Shown piece after piece: positions 27,204-37,890 of a stretch of 64,000 bases of DNA. A program made the translations under genes and the position numbers. Below the pieces are notes generated by a model. It was not told the DNA's origin and made no database searches. It worked only from the letters and a program-made list of their open reading frames with translations. The stretch spans positions 62,001 through 126,000 of the forward strand of contig JAJFKY010000016.1 in assembly GCA_021772975.1 (NCBI GenBank), read 5' to 3'. Every line of letters starts with the position of its first letter. Position 1 is the first letter of the stretch. The DNA is from Gammaproteobacteria bacterium. Lineage in GTDB: Bacteria > Pseudomonadota > Gammaproteobacteria > Xanthomonadales > Wenzhouxiangellaceae.

Positions 27204-27322
27204 AAGATGTTATTCTACATACAAATCTTAGATGCTGTTCAGCAGGAAACCAGCGCTGACTACATCCAGGGGGTTCCGGATCTTTCAGTAACAACGGACG
27301 TGACTTACACAGGATAGAAGCC

Positions 27323-27817
27323 ATGCTATCAAGACCGCTAAAAAATGATGGAAACCATCCCCTTGTGCAATCCATAGGAGTCTCATTCCTTGCTGTTTGC
27401 CTATTATTCAGCCTGCCTGTTGCGTTGCTCTCGGCTACCGAAGTATACAGCTGGATTGATGATAATGGCGTGCAGCACTTTGCCGGTCAACCACCCGCGC
27501 ATGATAACTACCAGCGTATGACGCTGCGTGACCGCGGTGGCAGAACCGTCACCCGCCCAGCTCAGCCGCGTCCGGCCGAGCAGAACGTGACCCAGCAGGA
27601 AACGGTCATCACCACTCCGGACCGCACGGTTACCGTGATCGATCCCGAGGTGATCGCCGCCAATTGCAATCGTGCCCGCAACAATATCGATCTGGTCAAC
27701 TCCCGGCGCCGCATCGTGCTGACCGGCGAAGATGGCGAACCCCGTCGGCTGGATGACAATGAGCGTTTGGCGCTGATTTCAGAATCGCAGGCGTATATTG
27801 ACGAGAATTGCGGGTAG
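27323..27817 (+). CDS. DUF4124 domain protein, secreted or membrane-anchored
   Basis: This 164-aa protein has an N-terminal hydrophobic segment (about residues 19-38), then the short DUF4124 domain (EVYSWIDDNGVQHFAGQPP), in which Tyr-x-Trp and Asp-x-x-Gly are typical. A Thr/Val/Pro-rich linker and a helical C-terminal part with two Cys (ANCNRARNN and DENCG) follow. The function of the family is unknown and the location is probably periplasmic. It is a single gene with an apparent start at ATG 27323; the repeat element at 27821 begins only 3 bp past its stop. Confidence 0.8.
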   Translation: MLSRPLKNDGNHPLVQSIGVSFLAVCLLFSLPVALLSATEVYSWIDDNGVQHFAGQPPAHDNYQRMTLRDRGGRTVTRPAQPRPAEQNVTQQETVITTPDRTVTVIDPEVIAANCNRARNNIDLVNSRRRIVLTGEDGEPRRLDDNERLALISESQAYIDENCG

Positions 27818-27914
27818 TTTTTTTGCAGAGAGGTTCTCTGCGCTCCAATCCGTCATTGAATGCAGAGAAGAATCTCCGACCTGCACGCTGGGTCAACACG
27901 CATGGTGCGACTCC

Positions 27915-27940
27915 GTCATTCTGAACGTAGTGAAGAATCT
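27915..27940 (+). repeat. CATTCTGAACG-type repeat, copy 1
   Basis: It reads GTCATTCTGAACGTAGTGA and on to AGAATCT, differing from copy 2 (28045-28070) at one base. This family of short repeats is common in intergenic DNA of many proteobacteria. Confidence 0.7.
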
Positions 27941-28044
27941 TTTGGATTGAACTGATGGGTAGCGATGGGGGGATCCTTCGCTGGCGCTCAGGATGACAGG
28001 GTTGATTGGGGTTTGGTGGATGATTGGGCGAACCAGATTGGTTT

Positions 28045-28070
28045 GTCATTCTGAACGCAGTGAAGAATCT
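28045..28070 (+). repeat. CATTCTGAACG-type repeat, copy 2
   Basis: Nearly identical direct copy of 27915-27940, 130 bp away; an inverted diverged copy lies between them at 27971-27999. Confidence 0.7.
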
Positions 28071-28242
28071 CCGCACGCTATCTGTGCCATCCAGCGCAGG
28101 AAGGTTTCGTTGCTCACGCACTGCGCGGCGAAACCCCGCAGGTGCGGCTCGAAGAGCCGCCAAACCCAGAGTGTAGAGAACCTCTCTGCAAAACACTCCC
28201 CAGGAACGTTACACTAACCAGCTTTGCAACCGAACAGACACT

Positions 28243-29961
28243 ATGAAAGCCACCCAAATGCACCTGGTTACGCGCCGTGAGGTTCCGGCGGACGCGGAGA
28301 TTCCCAGTCATCAGTTAATGCTGCGCACCGGTATGGTCCGGAAGCATGGCGCGGGTATTTACACCTGGGCGCCGTTAGGCCTGCGGGTGCTGCGCAAGGT
28401 CGAAAAGGTGGTGCGTGAGGAAATGAATCGGATCGGCGCATTGGAAATGCTGATGCCGGCGATACAACCGGCGGAATTATGGGAAGAAAGTGGCCGCTGG
28501 GCTGATTTTGGTCCATTGCTGCTGAAAATAACCGATAACAATCAGCGCGAATATTGTTTTGGCCCCACCCATGAAGAAGTGATCACCGATTTCGCCCGCA
28601 ATGAAATCAAAAGCTTCAAACAATTGCCGGTCTGCTTTTATCAGATTCAAACCAAATTCCGGGATGAAATCCGACCGCGTTTCGGTGTCATGCGGGCACG
28701 CGAGTTTTTGATGAAGGATGCTTACTCTTTTCACATCGATGCGGACAGTCTGGCGGATACCTATCAGGATATGTATCGAGCTTACACCGCGGTGTTCACC
28801 CGCCTGGGTTTGAAATTCCGTGCGGTGGCGGCCGATTCCGGCGCTATCGGTGGCAGTGGCTCGCACGAGTTTCATGTATTGGCCGAGGCCGGTGAGGATC
28901 TGCTGGCGGTTTCAAATGGCAGCGAATATGCCGCCAATGTTGAATTGGCTGAAGCGGTTTGCCATGCGGATCGGCCGGCACCGCAGCAGAGCATGCAAAT
29001 TCGTGACACACCTGACATCAAAACCATTGATGCGCTGTGCCAGGCTTTTGATGTGCCCGCCGAGCAAACCATCAAAACTTTGATCGTGCATGCCAGCGAT
29101 TCAATAGACAGTGATCTGGTTGCTCTGATTGTGCGTGGCGATCATCAATTAAATGAGGTTAAAGCCAGTAATCTGCCACAGGTGGCTGCACCATTAATGT
29201 TTGCCAATGAGACCACCATCAGCCAAGCTGTCGGCGCTGGGCCAGGCTCACTGGGGCCGGTTGGTTTGGCCATTCCGATGGTGGTTGATCGCAGTGCGGC
29301 CGTGCTGGCTGATTTTGTTGCCGGTGCTAACCAGGACGATAAGCATTATTTTGGAATCAACTGGGAGCGCGATGTGGCCTTGCCGGAAGTGGCGGACTTG
29401 CGCAATGTTCAGGCCGGTGATGCCAGTCCGGATGGCCGCGGTGAGCTGGAGCTGATTCGCGGAATCGAAGTCGGGCATATTTTTCAACTGGGCTGCAAGT
29501 ATAGTGAATCAATGCATGCGGTGGTGATGGACGCCGAAGGCAAATCACAGGCCATGGCGATGGGTTGTTATGGGATCGGGGTATCACGCATCGTGGCCGC
29601 CGCGATCGAACAGAATCACGATGACAAAGGGATTATCTGGCCGCAGGCGCTGGCGCCCTGGCCACTGGCTATTTTGCCCATGAATCAGCATAAATCACCG
29701 CGGGTGGCACAGGCGGCCGAGCAGTTGTATCAGCAATTAATTGCGCGTGGCGTTGACGTATTATGGGATGATCGCGCGATTCGTCCGGGTGTCATGTTCA
29801 GTGATATGGAGCTGATCGGTATACCGCACCAGATCGTGATCGGTGAGCGCAGCCTGGATAACGATGAAGTCGAATACCGGCCACGCAATGGTGAACAGGC
29901 GCAATTGCCCTTGGCGGGACTGGCGGATTATCTGGTGGGTTTGCTGGTGGCCGACGGTTGA
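28243..29961 (+). CDS. proS: Prolyl-tRNA synthetase
   Basis: This 572-aa class II synthetase is exactly the E. coli length. Motif 1 to motif 2 are present ([40 protein letters not shown]). The editing insertion of the bacterial type lies at about residues 225-405 and removes mischarged Ala-tRNA. The anticodon-binding domain is C-terminal ([21 protein letters not shown]). It is a single gene bounded by repeat DNA on both sides. Confidence 0.97.
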   Translation: MKATQMHLVTRREVPADAEIPSHQLMLRTGMVRKHGAGIYTWAPLGLRVLRKVEKVVREEMNRIGALEMLMPAIQPAELWEESGRWADFGPLLLKITDNNQREYCFGPTHEEVITDFARNEIKSFKQLPVCFYQIQTKFRDEIRPRFGVMRAREFLMKDAYSFHIDADSLADTYQDMYRAYTAVFTRLGLKFRAVAADSGAIGGSGSHEFHVLAEAGEDLLAVSNGSEYAANVELAEAVCHADRPAPQQSMQIRDTPDIKTIDALCQAFDVPAEQTIKTLIVHASDSIDSDLVALIVRGDHQLNEVKASNLPQVAAPLMFANETTISQAVGAGPGSLGPVGLAIPMVVDRSAAVLADFVAGANQDDKHYFGINWERDVALPEVADLRNVQAGDASPDGRGELELIRGIEVGHIFQLGCKYSESMHAVVMDAEGKSQAMAMGCYGIGVSRIVAAAIEQNHDDKGIIWPQALAPWPLAILPMNQHKSPRVAQAAEQLYQQLIARGVDVLWDDRAIRPGVMFSDMELIGIPHQIVIGERSLDNDEVEYRPRNGEQAQLPLAGLADYLVGLLVADG

Positions 29962-29987
29962 TTGATCTGAATGATGTGTAGCGAATC

Positions 29988-30041
29988 GTAAGAGCCCGCT
30001 TGCGGGCGATACATAACTGTCGCCCGCAAGCGGGCTCCTAC
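29988..30041. repeat. REP-type extragenic palindrome, second copy
   Basis: Arms 29988-30009 and 30020-30041 are 22 bp, differ at one pair, and share the core GCCCGCTTGCGGGC with the copy at 6026-6085. It lies between the converging proS and valS genes, where it could stop transcription from both sides. Confidence 0.8.
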
Positions 30042-30099
30042 AATTACAAGTCGGCGATGGTATTTACTGGCGCAGATGAAGCAATACTAACAAGTCACT

Positions 30100-32883
30100 T
30101 TAATCGCTACGCATGGATTTTAATTGCGTCAACTGTTCTGCGATGCTGTCGATCTCTGCTTCAATATCACTTAATTTCCCACGCTCTTTCTCGACCACGG
30201 CAGGCGGTGCATTATTAACAAATTTTTCGTTGCTCAGCTTGCCGCGCAGCTGTTGCTGTAATTGTTGAGCTTTGTCCCGTTGTTTTTCCAGCCGGGCAAT
30301 TTCCGCGCTGACATCAATCAATCCGGCCAGTGGAATAAATAATTGCAACTGACCGGCGCGGGCAGTGGCGCACTGTTCGTCGGTTTCGGGCTTGTTCAGC
30401 CACTGCACTGATTCTATCCGCGCCAGTTTTTGCAGCCACGGCAGATAGGCATCAATCAGTTGCTCATGCTGGGCGCGTTGCTCGCTCCAGACTTTCAGCG
30501 GCAGGGGTTTGCCCGGCGCCAGGTTTAATTCCGTACGCGTAGCGCGGACCGCCTGGATCATACTTTTTAACCAGTCGATTTCCTGCTCGGCGGTCGGGTA
30601 ACTATCGCCCGGCTCAGGAAATGAACGCTGCAGTATGCTCGCTTCGGTCAGTTGCAATGGCTGTTTCAGGCGCTGCCAGATTTCTTCGGTAATAAATGGA
30701 ATAACCGGATGCAATAACAACAATAATTGCTCCAGCACTTCCGCCAGCGTATGGCGCGTGCGGGCTTGAATGTCGGCATCCGCCTGTTCGGACAGATTGG
30801 ATTTGGACAGCTCCAGGTACCAGTCACAGAACTCATTCCAGGTGAAGTCGTATAAAGTCTGGGTGGCCAGATCAAAGCGGTATTGATCGAAGTGACGGCG
30901 GACTTCGGTGACCGTCTGTGCCAGGCGGGACCGGATCCAGTGATTGATCTGATCGGACGGCGAGTTACCGGACAGTGGCGCAGCCTGCCGATCAATGCCG
31001 TCGCTAAGGTTCAACAACGCAAACCGCGCCGCATTCCACAATTTATTACAAAAATTACGATAACCCTGGATACGGTTCATATCGATGCTCATATCCCGGC
31101 CCTGGGTGGCCAGCGAGCCAAAGGTAAACCGCAACGCATCGGTGCCGTAGCCGGGAATGCCGTCAGGGAATTCCTGCCGGGTGGCTTTTTCAATCGCCGG
31201 GCGCATATGCGGTTGCATCAGTTTGGCGGTGCGTTTTTCCAGCAGTGCATCCAGCGTTATGCCATCAATTAAATCCAGTGGGTCGAGTACATTGCCCTTG
31301 GATTTGGACATCTTCTGGCCCTGACCATCGCGGATCAGACCATGAATATAGACATCACGAAACGGTACTTTGCCGGTAAATTTCAAACCCAGCATGATCA
31401 TGCGGGCCACCCAGAAGAAGATGATGTCAAAGCCGGTAACCAATACGCTGGTAGGATAAAAGCTGTCCAGGCGTTCGGTCTGTTGCGGCCAGCCGAGGGT
31501 GGAAAAAGGCCACAGCGCGGAGGAGAACCAGGTATCCAGTACGTCTTCATCCTGGCTTAACGGCAATTCGTCAGGCAGTTGATTTTTACGCCGCGCGTCG
31601 GCTTCGTCGTGACCGACGTAAATGTTGCCATCCTCGTCATACCAGGCCGGGATGCGGTGCCCCCACCACAGCTGACGGCTGATGCACCAATCCTGAATAT
31701 TCTCCATCCAGTTAAAATAGGTGGTCTGCCAGTTATCCGGAACGAAACGGATATCGCCGTTGCGCACCGCCTGTATGGCGGGTTTGGCCAGGGGTTCAAT
31801 TTTCACGAACCACTGATCGGTCAGATACGGTTCCAGGATGGCGCCGGAGCGATCGCCGCGCGGCACAGCCATGGCGTGCTGGTCAGTTTGCAGCAGCAAT
31901 CCGGCTGCTTCCAGATCAGCCACTACCTGTTGGCGTGCCACCATCCGGTCCAGGCCACGGTATTGTTCGGGTACGGCATCATTCAGCGTGGCATCGGCGT
32001 TCAGGATATTAATGACAGCCAGATGATTGCGCTGACCGACATCCCAGTCATTAAAGTCGTGGGCGGGTGTGATTTTGACGCAGCCGGAACCAAACTCCGG
32101 ATCAACATACTCATCAGCCACCACCGGTATGCGCCGGTTGGTCAAAGGCAGTTCCAGCTCCAGCCCGACCAGATCCTGATAACGCTCATCTTCAGGATGC
32201 ACTGCGACCGCGGTGTCGCCCAGCATGGTTTCCGGCCGGGTAGTAGCCACCACCACATGCCCCTTGCCGTCACAACGGGGATAGCGGATGTGCCACAGAT
32301 GACCCTGCTCATCGCTGTTGATAACTTCCAGATCACTGAGCGCGGTATGCAATACCGGGTCCCAGTTAACCAGCCGCTGACCACGGTAAATCAAACCTTC
32401 CTGGTGCAGTTGCACGAACACATCATTAACCGCTTTGGATAAACCTTCATCCATGGTAAAGCGCTCGCTGTTCCAGTCGACCGCGGTACCCAGGCGTTGC
32501 ATCTGCTGACGGATGTTGCCGCCTGATTCGGCTTTCCAGTCCCATACCGCCTGGGTAAACGCCTCACGGCCAATATCGTGGCGGCTTTTGCCCTGCGCGG
32601 ATAATTGCCGTTCCACCACCATCTGGGTGGCGATACCGGCGTGATCGGTGCCGCATTGCCATAAGGTGGGCTGGCCCTGCATTTTGTGATAGCGGGTCAG
32701 CAGATCCATGATGGTGTCCTGAAAGGCGTGACCGATATGCAGATTGCCGGTGACATTGGGTGGCGGCAGCATGATGCAATAAGACGGTTTGTCAGCTGTC
32801 ATGTCAGGTGCGAACAGATCATGCTGCTGCCAGTAGCGATACCATTTTTGTTCAATGGCCTGGGGATCGTAAGTCTTGTCCAT
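30100..32883 (-). CDS. valS: Valyl-tRNA synthetase
   Basis: This 927-aa class I synthetase has HIGH in [14 protein letters not shown] and KMSKS in [14 protein letters not shown]. The CP1 editing domain and the C-terminal coiled coil that binds tRNA (residues about 860-927) are present. It lies 6 bp downstream of holC, the conserved pepA-holC-valS order. Confidence 0.97.
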   Translation of the reverse strand: MDKTYDPQAIEQKWYRYWQQHDLFAPDMTADKPSYCIMLPPPNVTGNLHIGHAFQDTIMDLLTRYHKMQGQPTLWQCGTDHAGIATQMVVERQLSAQGKSRHDIGREAFTQAVWDWKAESGGNIRQQMQRLGTAVDWNSERFTMDEGLSKAVNDVFVQLHQEGLIYRGQRLVNWDPVLHTALSDLEVINSDEQGHLWHIRYPRCDGKGHVVVATTRPETMLGDTAVAVHPEDERYQDLVGLELELPLTNRRIPVVADEYVDPEFGSGCVKITPAHDFNDWDVGQRNHLAVINILNADATLNDAVPEQYRGLDRMVARQQVVADLEAAGLLLQTDQHAMAVPRGDRSGAILEPYLTDQWFVKIEPLAKPAIQAVRNGDIRFVPDNWQTTYFNWMENIQDWCISRQLWWGHRIPAWYDEDGNIYVGHDEADARRKNQLPDELPLSQDEDVLDTWFSSALWPFSTLGWPQQTERLDSFYPTSVLVTGFDIIFFWVARMIMLGLKFTGKVPFRDVYIHGLIRDGQGQKMSKSKGNVLDPLDLIDGITLDALLEKRTAKLMQPHMRPAIEKATRQEFPDGIPGYGTDALRFTFGSLATQGRDMSIDMNRIQGYRNFCNKLWNAARFALLNLSDGIDRQAAPLSGNSPSDQINHWIRSRLAQTVTEVRRHFDQYRFDLATQTLYDFTWNEFCDWYLELSKSNLSEQADADIQARTRHTLAEVLEQLLLLLHPVIPFITEEIWQRLKQPLQLTEASILQRSFPEPGDSYPTAEQEIDWLKSMIQAVRATRTELNLAPGKPLPLKVWSEQRAQHEQLIDAYLPWLQKLARIESVQWLNKPETDEQCATARAGQLQLFIPLAGLIDVSAEIARLEKQRDKAQQLQQQLRGKLSNEKFVNNAPPAVVEKERGKLSDIEAEIDSIAEQLTQLKSMRSD

Positions 32884-32889
32884 GCTGGT

Positions 32890-33333
32890 TTAGCTCAGTT
32901 CGTGAGTATGTAATTCGGCGGTGAGTTGGCGATAGGCATGGTAGCGGCGGCGGGCGCACGCCCGCGCGGCTTCGGTATTGCTGACCACATCCAGAACGCG
33001 TGCGAAGCGCTTGCAGTTGTCAGCCACGGTATCCAATTCGCGCAATTCCACCAGGATTGAATCGGACTCCGGATTGTCCGGCTGCTCAACAATGATGACC
33101 GGCGCCCTTACTGTTGTCTGAGTGGACATCGATTGCGCGGGCATTATCTGATGAGCGATAAGCCGGTTTTCCGGAATGCTCCATAATAATTGGTCCACGG
33201 TTTGTGCGCGTTGCTGATCCGCGCAAGCAATCTGGATGGCATGGTGCGCGGGCCAGGCTTTGCCCACCAGCCGGCACACCAGCTCATTGGCATCACCCGC
33301 GCCGTCCCGCAACAAATACATATCCACCCGCAT
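32890..33333 (-). CDS. holC: DNA polymerase III chi subunit
   Basis: This 147-aa subunit joins the clamp loader to single-strand binding protein. The N-terminal strand VDMYLL, AWPAHHAIQIACADQQRAQTVDQLLW and the C-terminal half with RFARVLDVV and RRRYHAYRQ fit HolC. A GTG at 33348 is possible, but ATG 33333 with GGGG about nine bases upstream is preferred. It lies between pepA and valS, its usual place. Confidence 0.9.
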   Translation of the reverse strand: MRVDMYLLRDGAGDANELVCRLVGKAWPAHHAIQIACADQQRAQTVDQLLWSIPENRLIAHQIMPAQSMSTQTTVRAPVIIVEQPDNPESDSILVELRELDTVADNCKRFARVLDVVSNTEAARACARRRYHAYRQLTAELHTHELS

Positions 33334-33369
33334 GTTTACTTGCCCCACCAGTTCTGACTGATCAGCCGA

Positions 33370-34851
33370 TTATGCGCTGCTGCGATCCGTCAGCCATTGG
33401 GTCAGCAGACGTACCGGGCGGCCGGTCGAGCCGTTGTTTTTGCCCCATTCCCAGGCTGCTCCGGCAATATCCAGATGCGCCCAGCGCTGATCCTCGACAA
33501 AACGGGATAAAAAACAGCCCGCGGTGATACTGCCGGCCGGCATGCCGCCGATGTTCTTCATATCGGCAAACTTGGTATCCAGCTGTTGCTGATAGTCATC
33601 CCACAATGGCAACCGCCAGGCGCGGTCATGGGTTAACTGGCCGGCGCTGAATAATTCCTCGGCCAACTCGTCGTGTTTGCTCATGATCGCGGCGGCATGG
33701 TGTCCCAGCGCCACCACACAGGCGCCGGTCAATGTGGCTACATCGACAATCGCGGCCGGCTTCAGTCGCGCAGACCAGGTCAAGGCGTCACACAGCACCA
33801 TGCGGCCCTCCGCGTCGGTGTTGAGCACTTCCACGGTTTTACCGGACATGGTGGTGATCACGTCACCCGGGCGGTAGGCGTTGCCGTCCGGCATGTTTTC
33901 AGCGGCTGCGACCACGCAGGCAATATTCAACGGCAACTGCAGGCGCGCGGCCGCTTCAAACGCGCCCAGCACGGTCGCGGCACCACACATGTCGTACTTC
34001 ATTTGCTCCATGTTGGGACCGGGCTTGATGCTGATCCCGCCGGTATCGAATGTAATGCCTTTACCGACCAATACATAAGGAGCGGCATCACCGGCTCCGC
34101 GGTACTGCAATGCGATCAGGCGCGGCGGATTGGCGCTGCCTTTACCGACCGCCAGTAATGCCTGCATGCCCAGTTCCGCCATCGCCTCAGGGTCCAGAAT
34201 TTCCACGCTGACATCGGCCAGATCGTCCGCCAACCGCCGGGCATGATCGGCCAGATCAATGGGCGTGCACAGATTGGGCGGCGCATCACCCAGATGACGT
34301 GCGCTCTGTACGCCGGCGGCAATGGCTGCTGCCTGCGACAATACCCGGGCGTCGGCGTCACTGATAAAGGCCACCGCGTCGCTCGGCTGGCTGGCGTCTT
34401 TGGCGGGTTGTTTGGTGCGGGTATAGCGATAATCAGCATGGTCAATGTCGAGTGCGGCGGTCAGCAGGGTCCATTCGGCATCACGCTCACTTACCGTCAG
34501 TTCCGGTAATGCGCAGACGGCCGTGGTGGCCCGGCTGGCGCGCAGGGCATGTCCCGCTGCCGTGCAGGCTTTGCGATAGTTGCCGGCATCAAATTTATCG
34601 GCCTGGTCACAGCCGACCAGCAACAGTCGTGGGCTGCTGATGCCGGCGGGTTGGTGTAACCAGGTTATTTTACCGGCACCGGTATTGATATCCTGACTGC
34701 TCAGCAATTGACTCAACTGGCCATCGGTGGCTGAGTCCAGCTGCCGGAAGGATGGGCTTTGCGCTGATTCATCAGAGGTTTTGAACACACCGAGGATAAT
34801 GCAGTCTTGTTTGGCATGCGCCAGTTGATCCGAAAATAATTTGAAATCCAT
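33370..34851 (-). CDS. pepA: Cytosol (leucyl) aminopeptidase
   Basis: This 493-aa M17 enzyme shows VGKGITFDTGGISIKPGPNM and the signature NTDAEGRMVL, which together hold the two-metal site. The N-terminal macro-like domain is present. PepA releases N-terminal residues and in E. coli also binds DNA in XerCD recombination and carAB control. The gene is divergent from lptF across 139 bp. Confidence 0.96.
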   Translation of the reverse strand: MDFKLFSDQLAHAKQDCIILGVFKTSDESAQSPSFRQLDSATDGQLSQLLSSQDINTGAGKITWLHQPAGISSPRLLLVGCDQADKFDAGNYRKACTAAGHALRASRATTAVCALPELTVSERDAEWTLLTAALDIDHADYRYTRTKQPAKDASQPSDAVAFISDADARVLSQAAAIAAGVQSARHLGDAPPNLCTPIDLADHARRLADDLADVSVEILDPEAMAELGMQALLAVGKGSANPPRLIALQYRGAGDAAPYVLVGKGITFDTGGISIKPGPNMEQMKYDMCGAATVLGAFEAAARLQLPLNIACVVAAAENMPDGNAYRPGDVITTMSGKTVEVLNTDAEGRMVLCDALTWSARLKPAAIVDVATLTGACVVALGHHAAAIMSKHDELAEELFSAGQLTHDRAWRLPLWDDYQQQLDTKFADMKNIGGMPAGSITAGCFLSRFVEDQRWAHLDIAGAAWEWGKNNGSTGRPVRLLTQWLTDRSSA

Positions 34852-34990
34852 AGCTACCTCTGAGTCGTGCTGTATCGTGACGATAACCGTCTGCCGGGAG
34901 GCAGGGGCGCGTCATATTTAATGATGGTTGAAAAACTTTTCATTGTAGCGCTGCGGAAACTGATTACAATCGATTACTATTCCCCGCACC

Positions 34991-36079
34991 ATGATCACTA
35001 ACTCCAGGCCTATCCGGACACGATTGCTGAGCCGCTACCTGCTGCGTCTGTGGACTGGCTATGGCTTGTCGGTGACCGGCATTTTTGTGCTGGTGCTGAT
35101 CGTCTTATACGGTGCCGATGTGCTTGAGGATATCGCCGGCGGGCAGATTCCGGTATCCATGCTCGGTTGGCAGCTGTTGCTGTATCTGCCGGAGGCCATC
35201 CGTACAGTTGCTCCGCTGGGCGTGATGCTGGGTGTGATGCTGGCGTTGGGGCAACTGCATCAGGATGGCGAACTGACCATGTTGACCGCGGCCGGTATGA
35301 CACCACGCGCCCGGCTGCGCACCGGACTGCTGTTTGCTGTCATGGCAGCGGTACTCATCTTTATTATCAGTGCCTGGCTGCTACCCGCCGCCAAACGCTT
35401 TGAGCAAGTGCTGTTTCAACAGGCCGCCCGCTCGGCGGAGTTCTGGGGAATTCAAGCGGGGCAATTTACCGGCCTGCCGGAAGATCAGGGCGTAATCTAT
35501 GTGGCCAGCATGGATCGGCAGGGGGTTGCCAGTGATATCTTCGTCAATTGGCGCCAGCAGCAGGAGCAGGAACAAATCCTGACTTCCGCCGCCGGACAGT
35601 TCCGGCTGGAAGGCAGCTCAGGTGAGCGGTCGGTCACCATGCAGCATGGCCGGCGCACCGCACTGGCGGCCAATGGCAGCAGCCAGGTGCTGGATTTTTC
35701 CAGCGCTCAGATCAGGCTGCCGGCGCCGGCCAGTGCCAATCGCGCGGCGCAGCCGGGCGCGTGGTCATGGCGACGGCTGTTATCCAGCAATACTCTGACC
35801 GCCGCCGCCGAGTTGCACTGGCGGCTGGCGCATGCGCTGGCCTGTATCATCCTGACCAGCATCGCTTTATCACTGGCGCGTTACCAACCCCGCCGCCCGG
35901 CCACCATGCGGGTGCTGCTGGCGATTCTGATCTATGTGATTTACATCAATCTGCTCAATCTATCGCAGGTCTGGATAATTAATGGCCGCTTATCACCGGT
36001 GCTGGGTCTATGGTGGGTACATGCCCTGGCCCTGGCCCTGGCTTTGATACTGTCGCGGCAACGCCGGTTGCTGGCGTGA
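34991..36079 (+). CDS. lptF: LPS export ABC transporter permease LptF
   Basis: This 362-aa YjgP/YjgQ-family permease has three N-terminal and three C-terminal helices around a periplasmic beta-jellyroll domain. With LptG and the LptB ATPase (not in this window) it pulls LPS out of the inner membrane. A weak promoter TTGTAG (34943) with TACAAT (34965-34970) lies upstream. Its stop overlaps the lptG start. Confidence 0.93.
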   Translation: MITNSRPIRTRLLSRYLLRLWTGYGLSVTGIFVLVLIVLYGADVLEDIAGGQIPVSMLGWQLLLYLPEAIRTVAPLGVMLGVMLALGQLHQDGELTMLTAAGMTPRARLRTGLLFAVMAAVLIFIISAWLLPAAKRFEQVLFQQAARSAEFWGIQAGQFTGLPEDQGVIYVASMDRQGVASDIFVNWRQQQEQEQILTSAAGQFRLEGSSGERSVTMQHGRRTALAANGSSQVLDFSSAQIRLPAPASANRAAQPGAWSWRRLLSSNTLTAAAELHWRLAHALACIILTSIALSLARYQPRRPATMRVLLAILIYVIYINLLNLSQVWIINGRLSPVLGLWWVHALALALALILSRQRRLLA

Positions 36080-37167
36080 ATCCTTACCGAGCCGTCAGCG
36101 GTCTGCTGGATCGTTATCTGCTGAGCCAGTTGTGGCGCAGCATGTTGATGGTCTGGCTGATTCTGACCTTGCTGTATACCGCGTTGCAGTTGATTGGTCA
36201 GTTGCGTGATATGGCGGGTGATTATCATCTGCTGGATACGTTGTGGTACAGCTTGTTAACCACGCCCGGGCGTGCTTACCGGTTATTTCCTTTTGCTGCC
36301 CTGGCGGGGGTGTTGATCTGTATCGGACGGCTGGCGGCGCAGGAAGAATTGATAGTGATGCGGATGGCTGGCTGCTCGCGGTTACGCATGCTGCGGCCGG
36401 TGCTGCTGGCGGTATCGCTGCTGTTGCTGATAGCCATGGCACTGGGCGAGTGGTCGGGTGGTGATCTGATGTCGAAGGCCAGAAACTTTCGGATTGGCAA
36501 AATTACCGGCCAGGTCAGTCTGGCGGATCCCAGTGGCCTGTGGTTGCGGGATGGCGACAGCATGGTGCATGTACTACGCCCGCTGATGATCGGCCAGCAG
36601 GCCACTGACTTTTATGAATTCCGGATTTTTGCGGCTGATCAGGGACGCTTATGTGAATGGCTGGATGCCCGTCACGCGGTGCATATGGACGGATACTGGC
36701 TGTTGGACGAGGTAACCGTGCTGAATGTGTGCGCACAACCGCCAACCCGCCAGTACCATGCCCAGTGGCGATGGCCTTCGGCGGTGGAAACCTCACTGCT
36801 GTCAACCGCCGCCTTGCGACCCAGTATCCTGGCAACCCGTGATCTGCTCGCCTATGTGGATTACCTGAACAATAATGGTCTGGACAGTTACCGTTACCGC
36901 AATGCTTTCTACCGGCGGTTGTTTTATGCGCCGGTGGCGCTGCTGCTGGTATGGCTGGCGTTGCCACTGGTGATGGGGCCGGTACGGCAATTATCGCGTG
37001 GCCGCCGGCTGGTGCTGGGGTTTTCAGTGGGGCTGGGTATGTACATGCTGCAACAGCTGTGTGAGAGCGTCGCGGCAGTCTATCGCTGGCATCCGGTCAC
37101 TGGCGCACTGGTGCCAATTCTGCTCGGCCTGGGGCTGGGCATGTGGTTATATCGCAGAACCATCTGA
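36076..37167 (+). CDS. lptG: LPS export ABC transporter permease LptG
   Basis: This 363-aa partner of LptF has the same 3+3 helix layout, with LDRYLLSQLWRSMLMVWLIL at the start and family-typical GRLAAQEELIVMRMAG. The start is GTG 36076, overlapping the lptF TGA (GTGA); longer readings from 36010 would run inside lptF. The gene pair follows divergent pepA-holC-valS, a conserved arrangement. Confidence 0.93.
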   Translation: MNPYRAVSGLLDRYLLSQLWRSMLMVWLILTLLYTALQLIGQLRDMAGDYHLLDTLWYSLLTTPGRAYRLFPFAALAGVLICIGRLAAQEELIVMRMAGCSRLRMLRPVLLAVSLLLLIAMALGEWSGGDLMSKARNFRIGKITGQVSLADPSGLWLRDGDSMVHVLRPLMIGQQATDFYEFRIFAADQGRLCEWLDARHAVHMDGYWLLDEVTVLNVCAQPPTRQYHAQWRWPSAVETSLLSTAALRPSILATRDLLAYVDYLNNNGLDSYRYRNAFYRRLFYAPVALLLVWLALPLVMGPVRQLSRGRRLVLGFSVGLGMYMLQQLCESVAAVYRWHPVTGALVPILLGLGLGMWLYRRTI

Positions 37168-37246
37168 TCGTAACAGTCAGCAGAACCGGTATTCGACGGG
37201 CAGGCGGCGGTAGCTGCTTAGCGTAGCGAGTGATTGAATCAGTGAG

Positions 37247-37672
37247 TCACCTGGGGCGATGTTCCAGCCAGGTGCCGCTGAGCCGATCATGCCAGGTAAG
37301 CCGGGCTGGATGCCAGAGGCTGCTCCAGAACCCCGCCCCGGCAACGGCCAATGACAACCAGGCGCCAACGTATCTGAGCAGGGTGGTGCGCCAGCTGATC
37401 GCAGGCTGAGAAGTGTTCAGCCAGACCTGCCAGGCGCGCATCCCCAGTGTCTGACGACCGAATCGCCAGCAGTAGGCAAAATACAGCCAGTGGGCCGCCA
37501 GCAGCAGTAATTGAAAAGCAATGGTATTACCGGCCACCGGCTGACCGCCCCGTAACGCCACCACCGCCAGCGTCAAGATCATCAAAATCGCCGCAATGGC
37601 GACCAGATCATAAATCATGCACCCGATCCGGCGGAGCAATTTACAAGGTGTTACGTTTGGCTTGTCAGACAT
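37247..37672 (-). CDS. RDD family membrane protein
   Basis: This 141-aa protein has about three helices and the family residues RRIGCMIYDL (Arg...Asp), GRQTLGMRAWQVWL and WHDRLSGTWL. RDD proteins are small membrane proteins of mostly unknown role, some linked to ion or osmolyte transport. It converges on lptG and is commonly found near lptFG in pseudomonads. Confidence 0.88.
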   Translation of the reverse strand: MSDKPNVTPCKLLRRIGCMIYDLVAIAAILMILTLAVVALRGGQPVAGNTIAFQLLLLAAHWLYFAYCWRFGRQTLGMRAWQVWLNTSQPAISWRTTLLRYVGAWLSLAVAGAGFWSSLWHPARLTWHDRLSGTWLEHRPR

Positions 37673-37890
37673 TCACTCAGATTCTTTTTTTGTATCGTTA
37701 ATATGATAGCAATGTCACACAACTTTCATTTTTTTCACGTGCAGGCTATGCTTAGTACTCAGAGAGGCTGGTCGTTGAATTGGAGTCGTGGTGTGCGATA
37801 TCGAGTTAACGGCCAGTATTTTTTTCTCCGGCCGTTGGTTTTGGCGTTCGGGTGGGACAAACAAACTTTAAGAAGCAAACAGGTTTAATT

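Larger units (their letters stand above)
27821..28193. mobile_element. 373-bp non-coding element with 19-bp terminal inverted repeats
   Basis: Perfect 19-bp inverted ends, TTTTGCAGAGAGGTTCTCT (27821-27839) and its complement (28175-28193), enclose DNA with no real gene. Inside are copies of the widespread repeat CATTCTGAACGnAGTGAAG: direct at 27915-27940 and 28045-28070, inverted and diverged at 27971-27999, and one decayed at about 27850-27880. It resembles a MITE or composite REP cluster. No target-site duplication is clear. It fills most of the gap between the DUF4124 gene and proS. Confidence 0.55.

Noticed and set aside
27696-28196. A 166-aa minus-strand reading frame between the DUF4124 gene and proS
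   Set aside because: Its sequence (CHPERQRRI and similar) is the translation of the CATTCTGAACG repeats and it runs antisense into the DUF4124 gene. It is typical of spurious proteins from such repeats.
31579-32442. A 287-aa plus-strand frame antisense to valS
   Set aside because: valS is complete and continuous here; the antisense frame has no recognisable domain.
37673-37890. Fur box upstream of the TonB operon
   Set aside because: No 19-bp GATAATGATAATCATTATC-like match was found by eye.
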